Translations under genes and position numbers: made by a program
In this document: piece after piece, positions 1 to 12,689 of the stretch
Layout of the letters: each line of letters begins with the position of its first letter
Position numbering within the stretch: position 1 is the first letter of the stretch
Origin: Streptomonospora nanhaiensis
GTDB taxonomy: Bacteria; Actinomycetota; Actinomycetes; Streptosporangiales; Streptosporangiaceae
Assembly: GCF_013410565.1 (NCBI RefSeq)
Contig: NZ_JACCFO010000001.1
Location: 4,278,001 to 4,342,000, forward strand
Direction of reading: 5' to 3'
DNA length: 64,000 nucleotides
Notes under the pieces: generated by a model
Seen by the model: the letters and a program-made list of their open reading frames with translations, nothing else
Database searches by the model: none
Told to the model about the DNA's origin: nothing

Positions 1-1
1 G

Positions 2-199
2 GCGTGGGCCGCCTACACCGTGCACGGCGAGGACGCCGACGGCCGCGCCTACCGCGCGATGGCCGAACTGCTGGCCTGGGCGCGGGAGCGCGGCGTCACC
101 CTGCGTCGGCTGGAGCTGCGCGGCGCCTCGCTGGAGGACGTGTTCCTCAGCGTCGCCGAGGGCGCGGCCGACGCCGTGGCGGGCGGCACCCGCGCCTGA
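2..199 (+). CDS. ABC transporter ATP-binding protein, C-terminal end only (5' truncated by window)
   Basis: Open from the window edge to a TGA at 197-199. The 65 visible residues end in the motif LRGASLEDVFLSVAEG. The SLEDVFL string is typical of the C-terminus of DrrA/CcmA-like ATPases that power ABC-2 type exporters. The nucleotide-binding motifs lie outside the window, so ATP binding is inferred from family and context. The next gene is an ABC-2 permease on the same strand, so the two probably form an efflux pump. Confidence 0.8.
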   Translation, partial: AWAAYTVHGEDADGRAYRAMAELLAWARERGVTLRRLELRGASLEDVFLSVAEGAADAVAGGTRA

Positions 200-277
200 C
201 CGGGGCGGGGCGCCGTGGCGCCGGTCTCCCGGGCGCCCGGTCCGCGGCCGCCCGGCCGCACGCCTCTTGCGGCCACC

Positions 278-313
278 GCCCCGGCCGGGGCCGCACCCGG
301 CCCCGGCCGGGGC
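278..313. repeat. Two direct copies of a 14-bp perfect palindrome
   Basis: GCCCCGGCCGGGGC occurs at 278-291 and again at 300-313, a 22-bp period. Each copy is a perfect palindrome. They sit in the 242-bp gap between the ABC ATPase end and the permease start. They could form RNA hairpins that tune permease expression, or be chance structure in very GC-rich DNA. The following stretch (about 365-440) is strikingly C/A-rich and G-poor. Confidence 0.45.
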
Positions 314-441
314 CGCGCCTCCCGCACGCACCCGCAGCCGGTGCACGTGCCCGCATCCGCGCCGCGCGCCCCCCTCCCCACACGGCACACCCCACTCCAC
401 ACCCGACTCCACACACCGACCCCAGCAAAGGACCCCCTGCC

Positions 442-1296
442 ATGACCGCCACCGAAACCGCGGCAGCGGCCGCCACCCGCCCGGCGGCGCGCCGGCCCGT
501 CGGGGTGGCGCGGCAGACGCTGCGCCTGACCCGCACCGAGTTCACGCTCATCTACCGGTACCGCACGGCCCTGTTCTTCGTGCTGTTCCCCCTGGTCTTC
601 GTCGCGCTGGCGGCCGCGGGCCAGGGGCCGTCGCTGCTGGAGGGCGTGTCGGCGGCCGAGTTCTCGGTCGCCGGAACCCCCGCCGCCATCGCGATGATGA
701 TCGGGATCATGCACGTCTCCAACGCCTACGCGGCCCGGCGCGAGCAGTTGATCCTCAAGCGCTACCGCGCCAGCGGCGTCTCGCCCTACGCCATGTTCGG
801 CGCGACGACGCTGTCGGTCGTCGCGGTCACCGCCGCGCTGACCCTGGTCGCCGGCGCGGTGATGGCCGGGATGTACGGAACCCTGCCCGCCGATCCGGTG
901 CTGGTGGCGGCGGGCGTGCTGCTGACGGCGGTGACCATGTCGCTGCTGGGCGCGGCCATGACGCGGCTGGCGGCCAACGCCGAGAGCGCGCAGATGCTGA
1001 GCATGGTGCCGTTCCTGGGCCTCTACGCCTCCGGCGGGCTGATGATCCCGCTCGACGTCTTCCCGGAGGGGGTTGCCACGGTGGGGCGGCTGCTGCCGAT
1101 GGCCCCGGCCGTCGACCTCGTGCGGGCGGGCTACTTCGGCCGCGACCTCTTCGGCGGTGTCGACGGCGCCGAGGCCGCCACGGGCCTCAACCTGTGGGCC
1201 GCCGCCCTGCCCGCGCTGGGCGTGTGCGCGGTGTGGGTGGGGATCGCGGTCTTTTCGCTGCGCTACTTCCGCTGGGACCCCCGCCAGCCGAAGTAG
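442..1296 (+). CDS. ABC-2 type transporter permease
   Basis: Encodes 284 residues. The N-terminus is a short Ala-rich cytoplasmic segment, followed by the start of an ABC-2 domain (LRLTRTEFTLIYRYRTALFF). About six hydrophobic segments follow, spread to the C-terminus, ending in a basic tail. The internal sequence AARREQLILKRYRASGVSP matches the conserved cytoplasmic region of DrrB-like permeases (REQ..LKRLRATP). The ATG at 442 is preceded by AAAGGA with about 9 nt spacing; in-frame codons further upstream are not protein-like. It would form the membrane part of an exporter with the ATPase just upstream. The substrate cannot be read from sequence. Confidence 0.88.
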   Translation: MTATETAAAAATRPAARRPVGVARQTLRLTRTEFTLIYRYRTALFFVLFPLVFVALAAAGQGPSLLEGVSAAEFSVAGTPAAIAMMIGIMHVSNAYAARREQLILKRYRASGVSPYAMFGATTLSVVAVTAALTLVAGAVMAGMYGTLPADPVLVAAGVLLTAVTMSLLGAAMTRLAANAESAQMLSMVPFLGLYASGGLMIPLDVFPEGVATVGRLLPMAPAVDLVRAGYFGRDLFGGVDGAEAATGLNLWAAALPALGVCAVWVGIAVFSLRYFRWDPRQPK

Positions 1297-1630
1297 GCGT
1301 TGGAGAACCCGCCGGAGGAGCAGGGCGCGCGTCCTCCGGCGGCGCGGGCGCGGAGGCCGTCTCGGGCCGCCGCGCCCGCACCCGCGTGGGGACCGCGCGG
1401 GTGCGGCGGCGGGCCGGTGGGCGGCGGGCCGGCCAAAGCCGGACGGGGCGTGGCCGGGGGCTGTGGACAACGAGATCGCGGGCAGGGGCGCCGCACTAGG
1501 CTTGGCGCCAGGCGTGGTGGGCGGGTGTCCGGGCGGGCTGAACGGCGCGGGCGGGGGGCGGACCTCGAACAGTCCGACCGTGAAGAAGGCCGAAGAGGGT
1601 GCGGAGCGCGAAGGGACGGAGGGCGGACGC
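1297..1630. other. Intergenic region upstream of the histidine kinase
   Basis: 334 bp without a convincing gene. It has a direct repeat of GGCGGCGGGCCGG around 1400-1430. The last 20 bp carry a GGAGGGCGG ribosome-binding site for the kinase. I see no clear promoter hexamers or terminator. Confidence 0.4.
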
Positions 1631-3058
1631 ATGGCCGGAGCGGCCACGGGCGAACAGCGGCGGGGCCGACCCCGCGACGGCCTCCAGCGGAGGCTGAACA
1701 CGGCGCGGCGTGCCGTGCTCGCGATGTCCCTGACCACGCCCACGTTCTCCGTGCTCACCGCCATGGCGGCGGTGCCCAACATGGGCTTCGGCGTGGATGC
1801 CGTGGAGACCTTCGCCAGCCGCGCGCCGGGCGCGCTCGCCCCGGCGCTCGCGGGCGTGGGCGTGCTGTTCTCCCTGGTCCAGGGCTACTTCTCGATGCGG
1901 GTGATCCGCACCCGCATCGACCGGCCCGCCACCACGCTGGACCGCGACGTCGTCCTGTCCTACCTCGCGCTGGTGGTCAGCATGGCCCTGCTGGGCCCCA
2001 ACCCCTACGCGCTGGCCAGCTCCCAGTTCTGGGGCGCGAGTGTGTGCATCACCGGCACCCGGCGGCGCAAGGCGCTCTACGCCGTGCTGATGCTGCTCGC
2101 CTCGATCGTCCCGCTGGTGATCGCGCTGCGCGGCGAGCCGCTGATCGTGCCGGTGTTCGTCACCCTGTACTCGGTGGTCGTCTACCTGATCGTCTGGGGC
2201 GTCATGCTCGCCAGCAACGCCGCGATCATCGTGCTGTGGGACATCGTCACCGAGGCCCACGCGGCCCGCGACGCCCAGGCCCGGCTCGCCGTCTCGGAGG
2301 AGCGGCTGCGCTTCTCCCGCGACATGCACGACCTTCTGGGGCACAGCCTGTCGGCGCTCGCCGTCAAGAGCGAACTCGCCGCCCGGCTGGCCGAGCGCGA
2401 TCCCCAGCGCGCCGCGAGCGAGATGACGGCCGTGCAGCACCTGGCGCGCGACGCCCTGCGCGAGGTCCGGGCGGCGGTGAGCGGCTACCGCGAGGTCGAC
2501 CTGGCCGCCGAGGCCGCGAGCGTGCAGGCGGTGCTGACCGCCGCCGGTGTCCGCTGCACGGTCACCGGGGCCGACCTCGACCTCCCCTCGGCGCAGCGCG
2601 CCGTGGCCTCGTGGGTGGTGCGCGAGGGCACCACGAACGTGCTCCGGCACAGCTCCGCCCGGTCCTGCTCGGTGGTGCTGCGTCGCGGCGCCGACACCCT
2701 GGTGGTCGAGGTCCACAACGACGGCGTGCCCAACGGCGCGAACCAGGGCGCGAACCGCGGTCAGGGCGGGAGCGCGCCGGAGTACGGAAACGGCCTGTCC
2801 GGGCTGACCGAGCGGGTCGCGGCGGCCGGCGGGGCGCTCACGGCCACCCACACCGGGGGCGGCGGGTTCCTGCTCCGGGCGGTGCTGCCGCTGCCCGCGT
2901 CCCGGGCGCCGAGCACGGGAGCGGTAGAGGACGGCACCGGCGGGGGCGAGGGCGACCGCCCCCGCGGCGGAACCGACGGCCGAGTGGGCCGGCCGGGCCA
3001 TCGGGGGCCCGGTACCGGCGGAGACGACAGAGGGGGCAGAGAGGACGTGACCGCGTGA
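1631..3058 (+). CDS. Sensor histidine kinase, NarL/DesK class (HisKA_3)
   Basis: Encodes 475 residues. The N-terminal half (about 28-205) is hydrophobic, with several membrane segments. The dimerisation/phosphoacceptor helix follows with motif SRDMHDLLGHSLS and predicted phospho-His 233. A small HATPase_c domain lies at about 320-440: its N-box is degenerate (REGTTNVLRHS), and the G-box reads GNGLSGLTERV. The C-terminal 40 residues are a low-complexity Gly/Arg tail. The ATG at 1631 follows GGAGGG. The stop overlaps the GTG of the next gene (GTGA), indicating translational coupling to its response regulator. With the upstream ABC exporter genes this is the common actinomycete arrangement of an exporter plus a DesKR-like system; the signal is unknown. 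Confidence 0.92.
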   Translation: MAGAATGEQRRGRPRDGLQRRLNTARRAVLAMSLTTPTFSVLTAMAAVPNMGFGVDAVETFASRAPGALAPALAGVGVLFSLVQGYFSMRVIRTRIDRPATTLDRDVVLSYLALVVSMALLGPNPYALASSQFWGASVCITGTRRRKALYAVLMLLASIVPLVIALRGEPLIVPVFVTLYSVVVYLIVWGVMLASNAAIIVLWDIVTEAHAARDAQARLAVSEERLRFSRDMHDLLGHSLSALAVKSELAARLAERDPQRAASEMTAVQHLARDALREVRAAVSGYREVDLAAEAASVQAVLTAAGVRCTVTGADLDLPSAQRAVASWVVREGTTNVLRHSSARSCSVVLRRGADTLVVEVHNDGVPNGANQGANRGQGGSAPEYGNGLSGLTERVAAAGGALTATHTGGGGFLLRAVLPLPASRAPSTGAVEDGTGGGEGDRPRGGTDGRVGRPGHRGPGTGGDDRGGREDVTA

Positions 3059-3660
3059 TCCGCATCGTGCTCGCCGACGACGAGCACCTGGTGCGCGGGG
3101 CCATCGCCGCGCTGCTGGGGTTGGAAGAGGACCTGGAGGTCGTCGCCGAGGTCGGCCGAGGCGACGCGGTGGTCGACGCGGTCGTGGGCAAGGACGCCGA
3201 CATCGCCGTGCTCGACATCGAGATGCCGGGCGGCAGCGGCCTGGAGGTCGCGGGCGACCTTCGCAAGGCCGCCCCCGGGTGCGGGGTCCTCATCCTCACC
3301 AGCTTCGGCCGCCCCGGCTACCTGCGCCGCGCCCTTGCGGCGGGCGCGCGCGGTTTCCTCGCCAAGGACGCGCCTGTGGACCAGTTGGCCGGAGCCATCC
3401 GCAAGGTCCACGCGGGCGGCCGCTACATCGACACCGAACTCGCCGCCACCGCTATGGCGGCGGGCGAGAACCCCCTGACGGCCCGCGAGGCCGAGGTCCT
3501 CCGCGCGGCGTCGGAGGGCAAGGCGGTGGGCACCATCGCCCGCACCCTCCACCTGTCGGAGGGAACCGTGCGCAACTACCTGTCCAGCGCCATCACCAAG
3601 ACGGGCGCCGACAACCGCATGTCCGCCATCCGCACCGCCCAGGAGATGGGCTGGCTGTAG
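3055..3660 (+). CDS. NarL/FixJ-family response regulator
   Basis: Encodes 201 residues from a GTG that overlaps the kinase stop codon. The receiver domain (1-120) has acidic residues D8-D9 and phosphoacceptor D54 in VLDIEMPG, plus the conserved Lys in FLAKDAP. A LuxR-type helix-turn-helix occupies about 138-200 (LTAREAEVLRAASEG, LSEGTVRNYLSSAITK). It is the partner of the kinase encoded immediately upstream and is likely to control the ABC exporter genes before it. That target is inferred from position only. Confidence 0.94.
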   Translation: MIRIVLADDEHLVRGAIAALLGLEEDLEVVAEVGRGDAVVDAVVGKDADIAVLDIEMPGGSGLEVAGDLRKAAPGCGVLILTSFGRPGYLRRALAAGARGFLAKDAPVDQLAGAIRKVHAGGRYIDTELAATAMAAGENPLTAREAEVLRAASEGKAVGTIARTLHLSEGTVRNYLSSAITKTGADNRMSAIRTAQEMGWL

Positions 3661-3877
3661 CCGGTACTGGCGTCGGCGCCCCGTTGCAGCATCGGCCGTG
3701 CGCCGCCGAACCGGTGGGTGCGGGCCGAACCCCCTGGTTGCCGCCGCCGCCCCGTCGCCACCCCAGCAGTCCGCTCACAGGCCCGGTGCCCGCCCGCCGG
3801 ATGGACCCGGATGGACGCGGGGACCCGCTAAGGGACCCTTGACAGGAATGGACGTGGGGACTCTCCAAAGGAACCCT

Positions 3878-6067
3878 CTACAGGAAGCGCAGCACCAGCA
3901 TCGCCGTGTCGTCCGTGTGGCCGCCCGGGGCGAACTCCTCCAGGTCGCGGTCGATGCGGACGATGACCGCCTGGGCCGTCAGGCCCGAGCAGTTGGCGAA
4001 GATGCGGGTCAGGCCCTCGTCGCCGAGCATCTCCGTGCCGCTGCGTCGCTCGGTCACGCCGTCGGTCACGGCCAGGAGCACGTCGCCCGAGTGCACCTCG
4101 ATGGTCTCGGTGAAGAAGTCCACGTCCTCGAAGGCGCCCAGCAGCGGCTGGGAGGTGCCCAGGGAGTCGACCTCGCCCTTCTGGTTCAGGCGCAGGGGGA
4201 GCGGGTGGCCCGCCGACACCATGCGGATGCGCATGCCGCCCTCGTCGCCGCCCAGCGGCGTCATCTCGCCGTAGAGCATGGTCAGGAACCGGGTGCTGGT
4301 GTTCTCGTCCAGGATGGCCTTGTTCAGCCGGTCCATGATGTGCGCGGGCGAGAACCCCTCGCGCGCCAGCGCGCGCAGGGTGTGGCGGGCCAGGCCGGTG
4401 ACGGCGGCGGCCGCCGGGCCGGTGCCGCAGACGTCGCCGATGGCGAAGCACCAGCGGCCGTCCGTGGCGAACATGTCGTAGAAGTCGCCGCCGACCACCG
4501 TGCGCTCGTCGGCCGAGCGGTAGAACACCGCGTGGTCGACGCCGGGGATGTCGGGCTCCTTCTCCTTGGCCGGAAGCAGGCTGCGCTGCAGCGCCTCGCT
4601 CATGGAGGTCTGCCCCGCGTACAGCCGCGCGTTCTCCATGGCCGAGGACACCCGCTGGGCGAGGTCGTCGACCACGTCCACGTCGTCGCGGGTGAAGTCG
4701 GCGCCGGCGTCCTTGCCCAGGGTCATCCGCCCCAGGGTCTGCCCGTGCGCCACCAGCGGCACGCTGATCCCCGGCCCCTCGGCCAGCTCCAGCAGCAGTT
4801 CGTCGTCCATCCCGGCCAGCGACAGCATGTCGCGGTTCCACAGTGGCCGGGGCTCGCGCTGCTCGGGCGGCGGCAGCTCCGTCAGCAGGGTGCGCAGGAC
4901 GTCGTTGTAGTTCTCGTTGCGGTGCATCACGTGCATCAGCCGCGAGGTGCCCAGGTCGCTGATGGAGTGCACCGCGCACCAGCTGCCCAGCCGCGACGCC
5001 ACGAGCTGCGCCGCCAGTGCGGCGGTCATCTGCTCGTTCAGCGTTCCGGTGAGCAGGTCGCTGGCCTCGGCCAGGAAGCTCAGGCTCGCCCGCCGCGCCA
5101 GCTCCACCTCGGCCAGACGGGCGCGCTCGATGGGCAGGGCGATCCGGTCGGCGCCGTCCTGCAGCCGCTGCGCCGCGGTGTCGCCGAAGTGCCGGATGCG
5201 CCGCGAGGCGACCCCGATCAGCCCGGTGATGCGCCCGTCGACGATGAGCGGCGCGGTGACCAGCGAGCGCATGCCCGCCCGCGCCAGCTTGCCCCGGTGC
5301 GCGCGGGCGATCATCAGGTCGTCGTTGATGACCGCGCCCGGCGCCGGCGCCACCGACGGGAAGGTCTCCTCGGTGCGGCTGCGGAACGGCCGCCAGGGCC
5401 CGGACGACAGCCCGGTGGCCGCGCGCATGTCCCACTGGGTCTCGTCGGTGGTGGCCAGCGCGATGTAGGCGGCGTCACCGCCCAGCGCCGAGCGGGCGTA
5501 CTCCACCGTGCGGTCCAGCAGGTCGGGCAGCGCCAGCCGCGCCGACAGCGCGGCGTCCAGCGCCGCCCACGGACTGGGTCTGGGCGGGCGGCGGCGCTGC
5601 GGGCGCACCGGCAGCGGCGGCGCCAGGGCCGGGCCGTCGGCCTCCGTCGGCGCGTCCTCCTGCATGCGGAACCAGACGGCCTTGTCGTCCTTGCTGTAGC
5701 TGACGCCCCAGCTGGTGGCGAGCGCCGCCGCCAGCGCCAGGCCCAGGCCGCCGCTGCGCCCGGGGTCGGCGGAGGGCGAGGTGTCCACGGCCAGCGGGCC
5801 GGCCTGCGGCACGGCGCGCTCGGGCACGCGGTCGGCCACGACCACCTCGACGGCCGAGGGGAGGCGCCGGACCACCAGCTCCAGCACGCTCTCGGCGTGC
5901 ACCACCGCGTTGGTGACGAGTTCGCTGACCAGCAGGATGATGTCGTCGGCGGAGCGTTCGGCGCCCCAGGACGCCAGGGTCTCGCGGACGAACTCGCGGG
6001 CTTCGCCCGCGGTCTCGGGTGTGGGGGAGAACTCGCGGCGGGCTGTCTTCAGCGTTTCAGGTGGCAT
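3878..6067 (-). CDS. SpoIIE/RsbU-type PP2C phosphatase with HATPase and GAF sensory domains
   Basis: Encodes 729 residues. Residues 1-135 resemble an RsbW/SpoIIAB-like ATPase (LVSELVTNAVVHAES is the N-box; a glycine-rich GGLGLALAAAL box follows). Two GAF-like regions occupy roughly 190-480. The C-terminal PP2C/SpoIIE domain (about 500-729) carries metal-binding motifs GGDFYDMF, AIGDVCGTGP and LLAVTDGVTERR. Such proteins dephosphorylate anti-sigma-factor antagonists in partner switching; the fused kinase-like ATPase is common in actinomycetes. No Shine-Dalgarno sequence is evident before the ATG at 6067. It is divergent from the multi-HAMP kinase, the arrangement I recall next to osaAB in Streptomyces. 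STAS and HATPase proteins elsewhere in the window are possible partners. Confidence 0.9.
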   Translation of the reverse strand: MPPETLKTARREFSPTPETAGEAREFVRETLASWGAERSADDIILLVSELVTNAVVHAESVLELVVRRLPSAVEVVVADRVPERAVPQAGPLAVDTSPSADPGRSGGLGLALAAALATSWGVSYSKDDKAVWFRMQEDAPTEADGPALAPPLPVRPQRRRPPRPSPWAALDAALSARLALPDLLDRTVEYARSALGGDAAYIALATTDETQWDMRAATGLSSGPWRPFRSRTEETFPSVAPAPGAVINDDLMIARAHRGKLARAGMRSLVTAPLIVDGRITGLIGVASRRIRHFGDTAAQRLQDGADRIALPIERARLAEVELARRASLSFLAEASDLLTGTLNEQMTAALAAQLVASRLGSWCAVHSISDLGTSRLMHVMHRNENYNDVLRTLLTELPPPEQREPRPLWNRDMLSLAGMDDELLLELAEGPGISVPLVAHGQTLGRMTLGKDAGADFTRDDVDVVDDLAQRVSSAMENARLYAGQTSMSEALQRSLLPAKEKEPDIPGVDHAVFYRSADERTVVGGDFYDMFATDGRWCFAIGDVCGTGPAAAAVTGLARHTLRALAREGFSPAHIMDRLNKAILDENTSTRFLTMLYGEMTPLGGDEGGMRIRMVSAGHPLPLRLNQKGEVDSLGTSQPLLGAFEDVDFFTETIEVHSGDVLLAVTDGVTERRSGTEMLGDEGLTRIFANCSGLTAQAVIVRIDRDLEEFAPGGHTDDTAMLVLRFL

Positions 6068-6409
6068 CGTGCGGCCGTACGGTTTCCTCGGCGTAGTCCC
6101 CCGCGATTGCCCCGGTGCCGGCGGCGGCGCGGCCCGAGCGGCGCGCCTCGGGTGGGGTGGTAACGGGAAAGGGTGACGAAGTCATGATGTCAGAACGTTC
6201 ATCCATAGCGCGGGCAGGCCGCATAACCTGAAGCATCGCGTCCATCTCGGCCGATGTCTGGTGGGGCCTCCACGCATCACGGTACGGTGCGTCGACGGCC
6301 GCCCGCCACGACGATACTGCCAGGCGGGAACCGCCGCCCGTGCGTGCGGCACCCGGCAGCCCCCGCCCGAGATGCCGCGCTGAGCCGTAGAGGCCAAGAG
6401 GAGGGGACG
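6068..6409. promoter_or_regulatory. Divergent promoter region between the PP2C phosphatase and the multi-HAMP kinase
   Basis: 342 bp between two genes transcribed away from each other, so it must hold at least two promoters. It includes a less GC-rich patch around 6170-6240 with TATGGA- and TAACCT-like hexamers. I cannot assign start sites. The right edge has the strong site AGAGGAGGGG before the kinase ATG at 6410. Confidence 0.4.
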
Positions 6410-10150
<3,741 letters not shown>

Positions 10151-10183
10151 CAGCCCGAGCCCGAGGCCGCGCAGGAGCCCGCC

Positions 10184-10687
10184 GTGCCGGTGCTGGCCCA
10201 GCCCGCGGAGGGCGCGGGGGCCGGCGCCGAGGAGTCGGCCGAGGCCGCCGACGACCCCGCGCGCGACGCCGCGCTGGCCGGCCGCGAGGTGCTGATCGTC
10301 GACGACGACATCCGCAACGTCTTCGCGCTGACCAGCGCGCTGGAGGCGCACGGGCTGAAGGTGCACTACGCCGACAACGGCCACGCCGGCATCGAGAAGC
10401 TGGAGGCCAACGAGAACGTCGAGCTGGTGCTGATGGACATCATGATGCCGGAGCTCGACGGCAACGCCACCACCCGCGCCATCCGCGAGATGCCGCAGTT
10501 CGCCGACCTGCCGATCATCTCGCTGACCGCCAAGGCCATGCAGGGCGACCGGGAGCGCAGCCTCAAGGCGGGCGCCTCCGACTACGTGACCAAGCCGGTC
10601 AACCTCGACCACCTGCTCAACGTCATCCGCAGGTGGTTGGATGGTGGCGGTTCCCCGCAGAGCACGGACAAGGAGCAGGAGCAGTAG
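10184..10687 (+). CDS. Stand-alone receiver domain, the severed C-terminus of the OsaA-like hybrid kinase
   Basis: Encodes 167 residues from a GTG in the same frame as the kinase, 33 bp after its TAG. Residues 35-155 form a full receiver domain: DDD at 40-42, phosphoacceptor D85 in LVLMDIMMPE, Thr in SLTAKAM and Lys in DYVTKPVN. A CAGGAG sequence upstream of the GTG could act as a ribosome-binding site, so the module may be made as a separate protein. Alternatively the TAG is a sequencing error, is read through, or marks a broken gene. The intact acidic pocket argues that the domain is under selection. It lies 2 bp before the next regulator. Confidence 0.75.
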   Translation: MPVLAQPAEGAGAGAEESAEAADDPARDAALAGREVLIVDDDIRNVFALTSALEAHGLKVHYADNGHAGIEKLEANENVELVLMDIMMPELDGNATTRAIREMPQFADLPIISLTAKAMQGDRERSLKAGASDYVTKPVNLDHLLNVIRRWLDGGGSPQSTDKEQEQ

Positions 10688-10689
10688 AC

Positions 10690-11328
10690 GTGCCGCAGAA
10701 GGCCAACATCCTCCTCGTGGACGACCGCGACGAGAACCTCACGGCCCTGGAGGCGATCCTGACCTCCCTGGACCAGAACCTGGTGCGCGCCAACTCGGGC
10801 GAGGCGGCCCTGAAGGCGCTGCTGGAGGACGAGTTCGCGGTCATCCTGCTCGACGTCGTGATGCCGGGGATGGACGGTTTCGAGACCGCCTCCCACATCA
10901 AGCAGCGCGAGAAGACCAAGGACGTGCCGATCATCTTCCTCACCGGCGTGGGGATCGACCGGCACCGGGTCTTCCGGGGCTACGCCGCGCGGGCCATCGA
11001 CTACCTCACCAAGCCGTTCGACCCGTGGGTGCTGCGGTCCAAGGTCGAGGTGTTCGTGGAGCTGCACCATGTCAAGCAGCGGCTGCGCACCCAGTCGCTG
11101 ATGCTGCAGCGCGACCTCGCCGCCGAGACCGGGGAGTCCGCCGCCCCGGTGGTGGCGCAGCTCTCGCGGCGGGTGGCCGACCTCAACTCCAGCCTGGAGA
11201 CCCTGCGGGAGCGGATCGTCGCCGACGAGCTGGACTCCGACCCCCGCACGGTCGAGGCCGTCCGCGACCTCGACCGCTCGCTGGCCCAGCTCACCACGCT
11301 CGTGGACGCCCTGCGCGGCCCGGAGTAG
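10690..11328 (+). CDS. osaB: OsaB-like response regulator with C-terminal coiled coil
   Basis: Encodes 212 residues from a GTG 2 bp after the preceding stop. The receiver domain (1-125) has DD at 11-12, phosphoacceptor D55 in VILLDVVMPG and Lys in DYLTKPFDP. The C-terminal 80 residues are a predicted coiled coil (LSRRVADLNSSLETLRERI) with no recognisable DNA-binding fold. This architecture and the position after a multi-HAMP kinase match Streptomyces OsaB, reported to be needed for osmoadaptation. Output is probably through protein-protein contact. A strong hairpin follows at 11339-11371. Confidence 0.85.
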   Translation: MPQKANILLVDDRDENLTALEAILTSLDQNLVRANSGEAALKALLEDEFAVILLDVVMPGMDGFETASHIKQREKTKDVPIIFLTGVGIDRHRVFRGYAARAIDYLTKPFDPWVLRSKVEVFVELHHVKQRLRTQSLMLQRDLAAETGESAAPVVAQLSRRVADLNSSLETLRERIVADELDSDPRTVEAVRDLDRSLAQLTTLVDALRGPE

Positions 11329-11338
11329 CCGCGCGGCC

Positions 11339-11371
11339 CCGGCCCGGTCCCCGCATCGGGGGCCGGGCCGG
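11339..11371 (+). terminator. Hairpin terminator after the osaAB-like operon
   Basis: A 15-bp stem (11339-11353 with 11357-11371) with one T-G pair and a 3-nt loop starts 11 bp after the osaB-like stop codon. There is no T-tract, which is normal for actinomycetes. Confidence 0.75.
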
Positions 11372-11855
11372 CGCGTGTCCGGCCCCCGGCGCCCGGCCGG
11401 ACGCCCCGCCGGCCTTCGGCGGCCGACGCCGCCCGCCGCGGCCGCACCCCGCTGACCTGCGGCGGGGCCGGTGGGGCGGGGGTGCGGCCGGCTCCGCGGG
11501 CGAACCCCGCGAATCCGGGGGAACCGGACCCCGCGGGGCGGCGTCCTATCTGCCAGAGATGGGGCCCGAAGGGGCGCTACTCAGCGGCGATGCTGTACCC
11601 AGGCGGTCTCGTGTGTGTAACAAAGGGTGAATCCTCCCAGTTGGGGGCATTCGGTTCATCTAGCATGTTGCTGCACATCGATGAGCCGCATGGCCCGCTG
11701 CGAAGCGCGCGGTAGCTTCCCGGACGCCCTCGCATCGATAAATCCCCTATCCGCGACAGCGGCCCCCGAGACTCCGGCCCCCGACTCCGGAATCCGCCGC
11801 CGTCCCGCGCAAACCGCACATGCCCTCATCCACCGGACTCCTTGGAGCGACAACC
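11372..11855. other. Intergenic region before the secreted protein gene
   Basis: About 480 bp, GC-rich at first. From about 11570 to 11770 it is less GC-rich and holds possible promoter elements, for example TTGGGG at 11641 and TAGCAT at 11661 with a short 14-bp spacer. A GGGTGAATCC string near 11625 recalls part of the c-di-AMP riboswitch, but I could not build the rest of that fold. The long leader suggests post-transcriptional control. Confidence 0.35.
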
Positions 11856-12608
11856 GTGTCCCGTACGATGTCCCGCACGGCTTTCGGCCTCGCCGCGATC
11901 AGCTTGGGCCTGGGATACTCCCTCAGCACTACGGCCGTGTGGGCGGACACGGTCGACGGCACCTCGGCCACCTACAGCTACACCTGCACCGACCAGGACG
12001 ACTCCACGCTCACCGAGACCATGGACATCAACGTCTGGGTCGGGGCGCAGCCCGAGGCGGAGGTCGGCCAGGAGGTCCAGTTCCAGGTCGAGCCGGACAA
12101 CTACAACTACTACATGTACACGTCCGGCGGTGAGGTCACCGAGGGCACCCTGACCGCCGAGGTCCAGCTCGGCGGCGAGGCCGCCCCGTCCTCCACCGCC
12201 AGCGCCGAGATCGACGCCGCCGGCCCCTTCGGTGAGAACAACGAGGAGACGTTCGACGAGACCGCGCTCACGGGCACGTTCACGCCGACCGCCCCCGGCG
12301 AGATCACCGTCGCCCCGGGCAACATCACGATCTACGTGAACCAGAGCATGGGCCCCTCCACCACTGTGTGCGTGCCCGACGTCACCACCGACGCCCTGGC
12401 CACCGTGACCGTGACCGGCGAGGCCGCGCCCACCGAGGCGCCGACCGACAGCGCCACCGACCCCGGCGCCGAGGCCCCGCCCTCCACCGGCGTCGCCGAG
12501 GAGGGCGGCCAGACCATGATCGTGATCGCGGCCGTCGTCGGCGGTGTGATCCTCATCGGCGCCATCGCCATGATCGGTCTGCTGGTCTACTTCATGCGCC
12601 GCTCCTAG
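11856..12608 (+). CDS. Secreted, C-terminally membrane-anchored protein of unknown function
   Basis: Encodes 250 residues from a GTG preceded by GGAG (start by ribosome-binding site; an in-frame ATG at 11820 is a longer option). Residues 1-31 look like a signal peptide ending near AVWADT. The extracellular part (32-205) is acidic and rich in Thr, Glu and Tyr, with two cysteines (YTCTDQ, TTVCVPD) that could pair, and looks like a beta-sandwich. A Pro/Thr/Glu spacer leads to PPSTG, a degenerate LPXTG-like motif, then a 25-residue membrane helix and RRS. This layout suggests a sortase-like or simple membrane anchor. I do not recognise the family. It converges on the hydrolase gene, with a shared hairpin between. 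Confidence 0.75.
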   Translation: MSRTMSRTAFGLAAISLGLGYSLSTTAVWADTVDGTSATYSYTCTDQDDSTLTETMDINVWVGAQPEAEVGQEVQFQVEPDNYNYYMYTSGGEVTEGTLTAEVQLGGEAAPSSTASAEIDAAGPFGENNEETFDETALTGTFTPTAPGEITVAPGNITIYVNQSMGPSTTVCVPDVTTDALATVTVTGEAAPTEAPTDSATDPGAEAPPSTGVAEEGGQTMIVIAAVVGGVILIGAIAMIGLLVYFMRRS

Positions 12609-12614
12609 CGGCCC

Positions 12615-12652
12615 TCCGGTCCGGGCGCGGCACCCGCCGCGCTGGGACCGGA
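12615..12652. terminator. Bidirectional hairpin between convergent genes
   Basis: TCCGGTCC (12615-12622) pairs with GGACCGGA (12645-12652), and an inner GCGCGGC/GCCGCGC stem extends the structure. It lies between convergent genes ending at 12608 and 12690 and can serve both strands. Confidence 0.65.
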
Positions 12653-12689
12653 CACGACGCGGGGCGGCCCGCGTGCGCCGCGGCGCCGC

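Noticed and set aside
49-1782. Long open frame on the minus strand opposite the ABC-2 permease
   Set aside because: Arg/Gly/Pro-rich shadow typical of high-GC DNA; the plus strand has clear family motifs.
11570-11700. Possible c-di-AMP (ydaO-type) riboswitch, because of GGGTGAATCC near 11625 before an exported-protein gene
   Set aside because: Only one short motif matches; I could not find the other conserved segments or pairings. A covariance-model search would decide.
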